A DNA stretch of 64,000 nucleotides from Actinacidiphila yanglinensis (GTDB taxonomy: Bacteria; Actinomycetota; Actinomycetes; Streptomycetales; Streptomycetaceae): NCBI RefSeq assembly GCF_900107965.1, contig NZ_FNVU01000009.1, positions 62,001 to 126,000 of the forward strand, written 5' to 3'. The translations under genes were made by a program, and so were the position numbers. Below the pieces are notes generated by a model that did not search any database, had not been told where the DNA came from, and saw only the letters and a list, made by a program, of their open reading frames with translations. This document shows, in pieces, positions 9,188 to 16,754 of this stretch (positions are counted from its first letter, which is position 1; every line of letters begins with the position of its first letter).

Positions 9188-12100
9188 CGGACACCGGTCA
9201 GATCCCCGGCGAGGGGCTGCCGGAGAACGCGGGCGCGGACGCGGGCGCCGACGCGCTTCTCCCGCCGCACACCGCCTTTCCCGGCAATGGCGCGCCGCAG
9301 CAGCCGGATTGGGGAACCGCACCCGTGAGCGAGCAGCCCGCGCCCGGTTACGCCTACCTCGAGCAGCCCGCGCCGCCCGGCGCCGGACTGGACGACGAGG
9401 ACGACGTGCTGCTGATGCCCGGCCCGCAGGGGTCCTGGAGCGACCCGCAGCCCGTGCCGTCCCCCGCGTCCGTCCCCGCGCAGCAGCAGCCCCCGTACGT
9501 CCAGAACGGGCAGCAGCCGCAGCAGCACAGGGTCGGCCCGGTGCAGGTGCAGCCGCACCCGCAGCCGGCCTCCCTGCGGCAGCAGCCGGTCGACCTGCCG
9601 ATCTCCGTCGAGGTCCCGGTCGAGGTGCCCCTGGAGACGATCGCGGCGCCCGTCCTCGGGAACGGCGCGCAGGTCTTCGTCGCGCAGCAGCCGCAGCAAC
9701 TCCAGCAGATCCACGAGCCGCAGGCGCCGCAGGCCCGGCAATTCCCGCCGCAGCAGGCCGTCCCGGCGGCGCCGGCGCAGCTCGGGCTCGCGGAGGCGCC
9801 CGCGCACCCCGGCGCGACGCAGGCCGAACCCGTGGCCGCGCAGGACCAGGTGCCCGCCGTGGCGGCGGCCGGCGAACCCGCGGGCGCCGCCGAGCAGGCT
9901 GCTTCCGCTGATGGTGCCGCTGATGCGGCCGGAAGCGCCGCGGCGCAGCCCGCCGCGCCGGTGTGGAACGCGCCGGCCGAGCCGTCGCCGGTGCCGCAGC
10001 AGGCCCCGGTGTCGCGGCGCCCTCTGCACATGGGCCCGCCCGTGGCCGACACGCCCAGCGGGGGTGTCTCGGTTCGTTCCCTGGCCGACCGGGGACCCGC
10101 GGTGCACGTGCAAGGGCCGCCGACCTCCGGGCCCGAGTACCTGGACGTGCCGCGCGACGACGTCAACGGCATTCCCGCGCAGCAGACCGGCGAGCCCGGC
10201 CCGGGCGCGGTCGCCGCGCCGGGCAGCACCTGGCCGTCCGCGCCCGGTGGCGCCTCGCAGCAGTCGCTGATCCCGCGCGCGGACAGCGTGCCGCGCCCGG
10301 CCGAGCAGGCGGCCGCCCCGCAGGGACCCACGGTGGTGGCAGCCCAGGCGGAGGCCGCGCCGGTACAGGCCGCACATCCGCACGGGCAGGAGCAGGAGCA
10401 GGGAGCGGCCGTTCCCGTCGGTGCGGGCGTCGGTGCGGCTGGTGTGCAGCTCGCGACGCCGCAGGCCGGCCCCGCTCCGGCCGCGCCGGTCGCACCCTCG
10501 CCCGCCGCCGCTGAGCAGCAGCCCGCGGCTCAGCCGGCCGCGCCCGTGCCGCCCGCGCCCTCGATGCCGTCCGCGCCCGAACCTGCGGCGGCCCAACCGG
10601 TGGTACCCGAGGCCGTCGTGCCCGCACAGGGCGGCCCGGTCGCCTCGCAGGGCGGCGGTTTCGCGGTACCCCAGACACCGGAGCAGACAGCGGGCCCGGT
10701 ACCGGTGACACCCGCGGCTCCGGCCGCTGCCGAGCCGGCCGTCGAGGTGGAGCCGGTCCCGGCCGAGCTGCCCGCGCCCGAACCCGCCCCGGCAGCAGCT
10801 CCCGTTGCCGAGGCCGCCGCCGAAACCGTCTCCGAGACCGTGGTCGAAGCCGGGTCCGACGCCGTGGCCGCCGTCGCCCCGCCGCAGTCCTTGCCCGCCG
10901 CTGCCGACCCCGTCGAGCCGGCGGCCGAGCCCGCCACGGTCACGCCCGACCAGGCCGCCGCGGAGCAGCCCGCCGCGGCCACCCCGGCCCGGGGCCGCCG
11001 CGGCAGGCGCCGCGCCGGGCCCGCCGCGGAGGAGGCCGAGACGTTCCAGCGTCCGGAATCCGAGCTGCCCGAGCAGTCCCAGCAGCCCGCCGACCCCGCA
11101 GCGGACGCCGCGCCCGCGCCCGTAGCGGCGCCCGAGCCGGCCGTCCCCGCGAGCGCGCCGGACGGCCCTGCCGAGCCGGAGGACACCGCCATGACGGCCG
11201 ACGCCCCCGGCACGATCGCCACGAACGAGGCACCGGCCGTCGCCGAGCGCGTCGCGCAGGGCCCCGCCGCCGAGCCGTACGAACCGGCCGTGCGGGACGC
11301 CGTGCACCGGGTGATCCGCGAGCGGCGCGACATCCGCAACGGCTTCCGGTCCGACCCGATCCCGCACGACGTGCTGCTGCGCGTGCTGGAGGCGGCGCAC
11401 ACCGCGCCGAGCGTCGGCCACTCCCAGCCGTGGGACTTCGTGGTGATCCGCTCGGAGAAGACCCGCGAGAAGATGCACGAGCTGGCGATGCGTCAGCGCG
11501 AGGCGTACGCCAAGTCGCTGCCCAAGGCGCGGGCCCGGCAGTTCCGCGAGCTGAAGATCGAGGCGATCCTCGACACCCCGGTGAACATCGTGGTCACGGC
11601 CGATCCGACGCGGGGAGGCCGGCACACCCTCGGCCGGCACACCCAGCCGCAGATGGCGCCGTACTCGTCCGCGCTCGCCGTGGAGAACCTCTGGCTCGCC
11701 GCCCGCGCGGAGGGCCTCGGCGTCGGCTGGGTCAGCTTCTTCGACGAGCGCCAGATGGTCACCGAACTCGGCCTGCCCGAGCACCTGGAGGTCGTCGCCT
11801 ACCTGTGCGTCGGGTACGTCGACGAGTTCCCCGAGGAGCCCGAGCTGATGCAGGCGGGCTGGTCGCAGCGGCGCCCGCTGTCGTGGGTCGTCCACGAGGA
11901 GGAGTACGGCAACCGCGCGCTGCCCGGCGAGGAGCCGCACGACCTGCTGGAGGAGACCCTGCGCGGGATCCGCCCGCTGGACGCGAAGGCGCTCGGGGAG
12001 GCGTGGGAGCGGCAGAAGCGGATGACCAAGCCGGCCGGCGCGCTCGGCATGCTGGAGATCATCTCCGCGCAGCTCAGCGGGTTGTCCCGGCAGTGCCCGC

Positions 12101-12996
12101 CGCCGATCCCCGAGCCCGCCGCGGTCGCGGTGTTCGCCGGGGACCACGGAGTGCACGCCCAGGGCGTCACCGCCTGGCCGCAGGAGGTCACCGGCCAGAT
12201 GGTGGCCAACATCCTCGGCGGCGGGGCGGTCTGCAACGCCTTCGCCAACCAGGTCGGCGCGGAGGTGTGCGTCGTCGACGTCGGGGTGGCCTCCGAACTG
12301 CCCGCCACCCCTGGACTGCTGCCCCGCAAGGTACGGCCGGGCACCGCGGACTTCACCGTGGAGCCCGCGATGAGCCGCGAGGACGTGCTCAAGGCGATCG
12401 AGGTCGGCATCGAGACCGCCCGCGACCTGGTCGCGGCGGGCAACAAGGCGCTGCTCACCGGGGAGATGGGCATCGCCAACACCACCGCGTCCGCGGCGAT
12501 CGTGGCCGTCTACACCGGCGCGGACCCCTCGGAGGTCACCGGCCGCGGCACCGGCATCAACGACGAGATGCACGCCCGCAAGGTCGAGGTGGTCCGGCGG
12601 GCGCTGGACCTGCACCGGCCCGACCCGGACGAGCCGATCCAGGTCCTCGCCGCGATCGGCGGGCTCGAACACGCCGCGATGGTCGGGCTCCTGCTCGGCG
12701 CCGCCGCGCTGCGCACGCCGGTCATCCTCGACGGCGTCAGCGCTGGCGCGGCCGCGCTGGTCGCCCGGGCGATCGCCCCGGAAGTGCTGGCCGCCTGCAT
12801 CGCCGGGCACCGCAGCGCCGAGCCGGGGCATGTCGCCGCGCTCACCACGCTCGGGTTGCGGCCCCTGGTCGACCTCGATCTGAGGTTGGGCGAGGGGACC
12901 GGGGCGCTGCTGGCTCTTCCGCTGGTCCAGAGTGCGGCCCGGGTCATGCACGAGGTGGCCACGTTCGACGCGGCCGGCGTCACCGAGAAGGGGTAG
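9184..12996 (+). CDS. cobT: BluB-CobT fusion: DMB synthase-like domain plus nicotinate-nucleotide:DMB phosphoribosyltransferase
   Basis: 1270 residues. Residues 1-690 are Pro/Ala/Gln/Val/Glu-rich, low-complexity and probably disordered. Residues ~700-915 are a nitroreductase-fold BluB domain (RDAVHRVIRERRDIRNGF, APSVGHSQPWDFVVI), which in BluB fragments FMN to 5,6-dimethylbenzimidazole (DMB). Residues ~918-1270 are CobT (MTKPAGALGMLE, FAGDHGVHAQGVTAWP, GEMGIANTTASAA, GTGINDEM), which activates DMB to alpha-ribazole phosphate. Fusion of maker and user of DMB suggests channelling of the lower cobalamin ligand. The catalytic domains look intact. The N-terminal extension has no recognised function. 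Confidence 0.9.
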   Translation: MTDTGQIPGEGLPENAGADAGADALLPPHTAFPGNGAPQQPDWGTAPVSEQPAPGYAYLEQPAPPGAGLDDEDDVLLMPGPQGSWSDPQPVPSPASVPAQQQPPYVQNGQQPQQHRVGPVQVQPHPQPASLRQQPVDLPISVEVPVEVPLETIAAPVLGNGAQVFVAQQPQQLQQIHEPQAPQARQFPPQQAVPAAPAQLGLAEAPAHPGATQAEPVAAQDQVPAVAAAGEPAGAAEQAASADGAADAAGSAAAQPAAPVWNAPAEPSPVPQQAPVSRRPLHMGPPVADTPSGGVSVRSLADRGPAVHVQGPPTSGPEYLDVPRDDVNGIPAQQTGEPGPGAVAAPGSTWPSAPGGASQQSLIPRADSVPRPAEQAAAPQGPTVVAAQAEAAPVQAAHPHGQEQEQGAAVPVGAGVGAAGVQLATPQAGPAPAAPVAPSPAAAEQQPAAQPAAPVPPAPSMPSAPEPAAAQPVVPEAVVPAQGGPVASQGGGFAVPQTPEQTAGPVPVTPAAPAAAEPAVEVEPVPAELPAPEPAPAAAPVAEAAAETVSETVVEAGSDAVAAVAPPQSLPAAADPVEPAAEPATVTPDQAAAEQPAAATPARGRRGRRRAGPAAEEAETFQRPESELPEQSQQPADPAADAAPAPVAAPEPAVPASAPDGPAEPEDTAMTADAPGTIATNEAPAVAERVAQGPAAEPYEPAVRDAVHRVIRERRDIRNGFRSDPIPHDVLLRVLEAAHTAPSVGHSQPWDFVVIRSEKTREKMHELAMRQREAYAKSLPKARARQFRELKIEAILDTPVNIVVTADPTRGGRHTLGRHTQPQMAPYSSALAVENLWLAARAEGLGVGWVSFFDERQMVTELGLPEHLEVVAYLCVGYVDEFPEEPELMQAGWSQRRPLSWVVHEEEYGNRALPGEEPHDLLEETLRGIRPLDAKALGEAWERQKRMTKPAGALGMLEIISAQLSGLSRQCPPPIPEPAAVAVFAGDHGVHAQGVTAWPQEVTGQMVANILGGGAVCNAFANQVGAEVCVVDVGVASELPATPGLLPRKVRPGTADFTVEPAMSREDVLKAIEVGIETARDLVAAGNKALLTGEMGIANTTASAAIVAVYTGADPSEVTGRGTGINDEMHARKVEVVRRALDLHRPDPDEPIQVLAAIGGLEHAAMVGLLLGAAALRTPVILDGVSAGAAALVARAIAPEVLAACIAGHRSAEPGHVAALTTLGLRPLVDLDLRLGEGTGALLALPLVQSAARVMHEVATFDAAGVTEKG

Positions 12997-13383
12997 CCGG
13001 TAACGGGACCCCCCGGGTTGCCCGGCCCCGGCTCTTCCCGGACCTCGCGGTTCGCGGTGGCGAAGCTCTGGGGGAGCAGTTCCCCGCGCCCCTTGTTGGT
13101 GACCCTCTTTTCGCGGAGGGACCCGCACGAACCAGGGGCGTGTGGGGGTGTGCCCCCTGGCTTCGCCGGGAGCACCCCCACCCAGCCGCCAGGCTGGGGG
13201 AGAACGGCGCGAGCAACCCCCCACCGGTCGGTGCGCCGGGTACGGGCCGGAAGCTCGACGGCGGGGAATCGTGCAACGGGTGTGCCGGGAACGGACCGGA
13301 ACCGTGGCGGCGGGGGGCCGTGCAACGGAACGTGGTGGCGCCGCATCGTAAAGTAGGACCATCCCGCAGATGAAGGAGCCCTC
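12997..13383. repeat. Intergenic mosaic repeat, copy A (387-base gap)
   Basis: Holds the repeat core GCAGTTCCCCGCGCCCCT (13076-13093), the CTCTTTTCGCGGAGGGACC module (from about 13104), a large stem (arms 13143-13150 and 13173-13180) and the CCCAGCC/GGCTGGG hairpin (13181-13198). The same modules recur at 21.2, 41.2 and 48.5 kb. It lies between cobT and the following cobA-like gene, both plus strand, and probably ends cobT transcription. No protein gene seen. The next gene's RBS is GATGAAGGAG (13369-13378). Confidence 0.75.
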
Positions 13384-14640
13384 ATGCCGCACGACGCCCC
13401 CGCGTACCCCGTAGGGCTGCGGCTCGCCGGGAGGCGGGTGGTGGTGGTCGGCGGCGGCCAGGTCGCCCAGCGGCGGCTGCCCGCGCTGGTGTCGGCCGGC
13501 GCCGACATCGTCCTCGTCTCGCCGTCGGCGACCGCCTCGGTCGAGGCGATGGCCACCGCGGGCGAACTCCGCTGGGAGCGCAGGAAGTACCGCGCGGGCG
13601 ACCTCGCGGACGCCTGGTACGCGCTGATCGCGAGCACGGACCCGGCGGCGAACGCCGCGGCCAGCGCGGAGGCGGAGGAGCGCCGGGTGTGGTGCGTCCG
13701 CAGCGACGACGCCGACGCGGCGACCGCGTGGACCCCGGCGACCGGCCGCAGCGAAGGCGTCACCGTGGCGGTGCTGACCGGTCACGACCCCCGGCGCTCG
13801 GCGGCGGTGCGCGACGCGGTGGTCGCGGGGCTGCGGGACGGCACGCTGGTCGCGCCGCACCACCGGGCCCGTACCGCGGGCGTCGCCCTGGTCGGCGGCG
13901 GCCCCGGCGACCCCGACCTGATCACGGTGCGCGGCCGCCGGCTCCTCGCGGAGGCCGACGTGGTGGTCGCGGACCGGCTCGGCCCGCGCGACCTGCTCGA
14001 CGAACTCGGCCCGCACGTCGAGGTGATCGACGCCGCGAAGATCCCGTACGGCCGGGCGATGGCGCAGGAGGCGATCAACGCGGCGCTGGTCGAGCACGCG
14101 AAGGCGGGCAAGGCCGTGGTCCGGCTCAAGGGCGGCGACCCGTACGTCTTCGGGCGCGGCATGGAGGAGGCCGAGGCGCTGGCCCGCGAGGGCGTCCCGG
14201 TGACGGTGGTGCCCGGCATCTCCAGCTCGATCAGCGTGCCGGCGGCGGTCGGGATCCCGGTCACCCACCGCGGCGTGGCGCACGAGTTCACCGTGGTCAG
14301 CGGGCACGTCGCCCCGGAGGACCCGCGCTCGCTGGTGGACTGGGCGGCGCTGGCGAAGCTGCGCGGCACCCTGGTGCTGCTGATGGCGGTGGAACGGATC
14401 GAGCCGATCGCGGCGGCCCTGGTCGCGCACGGCCGTCCCGCCGACACCCCGGTCGCCGTCATCCAGGAGGGCACCACCGCCGCCCAGCGCCGCGTGGACG
14501 CCACCCTCGGCACCGTCGGCCGGCGGGTCGTCGAGGAGGCGGTGCGCCCGCCCGCGGTGATCGTGATCGGCGACGTGGTGAGCGTGGGCGGCGCCGTGGC
14601 GGAGACCGCCCGTGCCGCGGCCGACCGGCACCGGACGTGA
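13384..14640 (+). CDS. cobA: Siroheme/corrin enzyme: precorrin-2 dehydrogenase domain fused to uroporphyrinogen-III C-methyltransferase
   Basis: 418 residues, CysG-like. N-terminal Rossmann domain (residues ~10-150; VVVVGGGQVAQRR) matches precorrin-2 dehydrogenase. From residue ~166 the SUMT domain begins (VALVGGGPGDPDLITVRG) and continues with VVRLKGGDPYVFGRG and VVPGISSSISVPA. It makes precorrin-2, the branch point to siroheme and cobalamin. RBS GAAGGAG precedes the ATG. The stop overlaps the next gene's GTG start by 4 bases. Naming as cobA versus cysG is a convention; chelatase activity is uncertain. Confidence 0.9.
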   Translation: MPHDAPAYPVGLRLAGRRVVVVGGGQVAQRRLPALVSAGADIVLVSPSATASVEAMATAGELRWERRKYRAGDLADAWYALIASTDPAANAAASAEAEERRVWCVRSDDADAATAWTPATGRSEGVTVAVLTGHDPRRSAAVRDAVVAGLRDGTLVAPHHRARTAGVALVGGGPGDPDLITVRGRRLLAEADVVVADRLGPRDLLDELGPHVEVIDAAKIPYGRAMAQEAINAALVEHAKAGKAVVRLKGGDPYVFGRGMEEAEALAREGVPVTVVPGISSSISVPAAVGIPVTHRGVAHEFTVVSGHVAPEDPRSLVDWAALAKLRGTLVLLMAVERIEPIAAALVAHGRPADTPVAVIQEGTTAAQRRVDATLGTVGRRVVEEAVRPPAVIVIGDVVSVGGAVAETARAAADRHRT

Positions 14641-15452
14641 CCCGGCCGGTCCCCGTCACCGACCCCGCCGACCCGCGGCTGGCCGACTACACCTCCCTCA
14701 CCGACGTGGAGCTGCGACGGCGCCGCGAGCCCGCGGAGGGCCTGTTCATCGCCGAGGGCGAGAAGGTCATCCGGCGCGCCCTGGCGGCCGGTTACCCCAT
14801 GCGGTCGATGCTGCTGTCCGCGAAGTGGCTCGGCCCGATGGGGGACGTGATCGACGCGGCGACCGCGCCGGTGTACGAGGTGACGCCCGCGCTCGCCGAG
14901 CAGGTCACGGGCTACCACGTGCATCGCGGCGCGCTCGCCGCGATGGCCCGTACCCCGCTGCCCTCCCTGGACGCGCTGCTCGACGGGCTCGGCCCCGGGC
15001 CACGCCGGGTCGCCGTCTTCGAGGACACCGTCGACCACGCCAACCTCGGCGCCGGGTTCCGCTCCGCCGCGGCGCTCGGCGTGGATGCGGTGGTGCTCAG
15101 CCCGCGCTGCGCCGACCCGTTCTACCGGCGGGCCGTGAAGGTCTCCATGGGCGCGGTGCTCTCCGTGCCCTGGACCCGGCTCACCGACTGGCCGGGCGAC
15201 CTGGAGCGGCTGCGCGCGCACGGCTTCCGGCTCGCCGCGCTCTGCCTGGCGGAGGACGCCGTCCCCCTCGACGAGCTGGCCGCCGCCGGCCACCCCCGGC
15301 TCGCCCTGATGCTGGGCACCGAGGGCGACGGCCTGACCCCCGCAGCGCTGCGCGCCGCCGACACCCGTGTCACCATCCCGATGGCCGCGGGCGTCGACTC
15401 CCTCAACGTCGCCGCGGCCTCAGCGGTAGCCTTCTACGCCACCCGCCCATGA
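14637..15452 (+). CDS. TrmH/SpoU family RNA 2'-O-methyltransferase
   Basis: 271 residues from a GTG that overlaps the preceding stop (GTGA), so translation is coupled. An N-terminal substrate-binding domain (RREPAEGLFIAEGEKVIRRAL) is followed by the trefoil-knot SPOUT catalytic domain: motif 1 in DHANLGAGFRSAAALG, motif 2 LMLGTEGDGL, motif 3 IPMAAGVDSLNVAAASAVA. It methylates ribose in rRNA or tRNA; the site cannot be read. The coupling to a tetrapyrrole enzyme is probably transcriptional convenience. Confidence 0.88.
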   Translation: MTRPVPVTDPADPRLADYTSLTDVELRRRREPAEGLFIAEGEKVIRRALAAGYPMRSMLLSAKWLGPMGDVIDAATAPVYEVTPALAEQVTGYHVHRGALAAMARTPLPSLDALLDGLGPGPRRVAVFEDTVDHANLGAGFRSAAALGVDAVVLSPRCADPFYRRAVKVSMGAVLSVPWTRLTDWPGDLERLRAHGFRLAALCLAEDAVPLDELAAAGHPRLALMLGTEGDGLTPAALRAADTRVTIPMAAGVDSLNVAAASAVAFYATRP

Positions 15453-15477
15453 GGCTCCGGAGTTCTGCCCGGCGGGC

Positions 15478-15675
15478 TCACATGGGAGTCGGGAACCCGG
15501 TGGGTACGGGGGTGGGGTCGGCGGTGGACGGCCGGTACCGGTCCTCGCTCTGCCCGTCGCGGCAGTCGGCCTGCTTCATCCCGTCCGCCGAGCTCATACT
15601 GCTCCCGCACGCACCCAGGACGCAGACGACGGGCAGCACGGGCGCGGCCAGGGCAACGTGGCGGGGGAGCTTCAT
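15478..15675 (-). CDS. Small lipoprotein
   Basis: 65 residues: basic N-terminus, hydrophobic core, then lipobox VLGAC (Cys23) and a short polar tail ending TADPTPVPTGFPTPM. The Pro/Thr tail resembles the end of the 203-residue lipoprotein in the same locus (NPHPVPTGPTMAP), suggesting related function or origin. Last gene of a minus-strand accessory locus with a WXG100-like gene. Function unknown. Confidence 0.65.
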   Translation of the reverse strand: MKLPRHVALAAPVLPVVCVLGACGSSMSSADGMKQADCRDGQSEDRYRPSTADPTPVPTGFPTPM

Positions 15676-15755
15676 ACGTCCTCGGTTTCCGCAGGGGCCC
15701 GGCGGAGTACCCCGCGCGGTCCGTGCTCCGGACTACGGCGCCTGGGTCGGGCCGG

Positions 15756-16073
15756 TCAGCGCATCCGACCGGACAGCACCCGCCGCTCGCTGTCGGCCTC
15801 AGCCTGCGTGACTTCCTTCGGGTGGGCGGCCAGTTCGCTGCTGACGTACGCCGCGAAGGCATTGGCCTGCGTGGTGACGTCGTTGGCCGCCCCGGTCAGG
15901 TCAGCCGCCCAGGTGCGCGCCGTGGGACCGACCCACACCGCGCCTTTGCCGCCGGCCATCCGCTTGTCGGCGTCCTTCAGCGACCCGTTCACGGTCGCGA
16001 GGTCCTTCTGCACCTCGGTGTTCAGATCGCTGAGCGCCTGCCACATGGGGCTGGGAACTTTCTTGCCCGCCAT
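15756..16073 (-). CDS. WXG100-like small helical protein
   Basis: 105 residues. Two amphipathic helices are separated by a turn containing a WVG (WxG) motif at about residue 47, in KGAVWVGPTARTWAADL, the signature of WXG100/ESAT-6-like proteins secreted by type VII systems. Start at 16073 is set by GGGAGG 8-10 bases upstream; the frame is open further only as a shadow. It sits between two lipoprotein genes and downstream of a large helical protein. No EccC-type ATPase is in the window, so export by a type VII system is inference. Confidence 0.68.
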   Translation of the reverse strand: MAGKKVPSPMWQALSDLNTEVQKDLATVNGSLKDADKRMAGGKGAVWVGPTARTWAADLTGAANDVTTQANAFAAYVSSELAAHPKEVTQAEADSERRVLSGRMR

Positions 16074-16140
16074 GGTGATTTCCTCCCGTTGGTGATGCGG
16101 GTGTTTCGTGGGCCCGTGAGCGTGGGTGACGGCCGCTTGT

Positions 16141-16752
16141 CTACGGTGCCATGGTCGGGCCGGTCGGGACGGGGTGCGGGTTGGCGCTCGTCGGCTGAAA
16201 GATGTCCACAGATGCGCCTGGAGCGTACTTGGCCAGAATGTCCTTCTGGTCCTTTCCGAGGTGGACGCAACTGCTGTACAGGTCCATGAAACCGCCCGCC
16301 GGGACATCGGAGGTCCGCTCCTGGATCAGCAGTTGCAGCTGCATCCCGTCCTTGTTCGCCACGTAGCCTGTTGTCTTGGACATGGTCGCGGTCTCGGTGG
16401 GACTCGGCTGCACCTTGTCCAGCGTGAACTTCCACCCCTGGGGGGCTAGCACGGTTCGGAACGTGGACAGGAACTGGGCCGCGGTCATCGAGCCGTCTTT
16501 GGCGTTGAGCTCGTTCTCCACCTGGTAGACGGCAAGTTTCGGTTTGTCGGCCGAGCACTTGATGAACTTTCCCCTCCCGATATCCATGTCTATGCCCGAC
16601 GGGATCGCCCCGTTGACCTTCCAATAGGTCTTGGCGAGCGAGGTCCGGATCGACTGGGGGTCACCCGATGGGCCTGAATCGCCGTCGCTGCAGGCGGTGA
16701 CGCCGAGGAGGGGTACAAGGGCGAGAGCAAGCAGAGGCATGCGCCGGATCAT
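16141..16752 (-). CDS. Lipoprotein of the WXG100-like locus
   Basis: 203 residues with signal peptide MIRRMPLLALALVPLLGVTAC; the lipobox Cys is followed by a Ser/Gly/Asp linker and a soluble domain without a family I recognise. The start is ambiguous: a GTG at 16758 overlaps the upstream stop (GTGA), and the ATG at 16752 is two codons later; GGAG fits either. Base composition is milder in GC than the flanking genes. Coupled to the large upstream protein, so probably part of one surface-associated unit. Confidence 0.7.
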   Translation of the reverse strand: MIRRMPLLALALVPLLGVTACSDGDSGPSGDPQSIRTSLAKTYWKVNGAIPSGIDMDIGRGKFIKCSADKPKLAVYQVENELNAKDGSMTAAQFLSTFRTVLAPQGWKFTLDKVQPSPTETATMSKTTGYVANKDGMQLQLLIQERTSDVPAGGFMDLYSSCVHLGKDQKDILAKYAPGASVDIFQPTSANPHPVPTGPTMAP

Positions 16753-16754
16753 GT

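Noticed and set aside
8902-14631. 1909-codon open frame on the minus strand opposite cobT and cobA
   Set aside because: It is antisense to two clear enzyme genes; long minus frames arise from GC-rich third positions. Composition (Arg/Gly/His/Leu-rich) has no domain.
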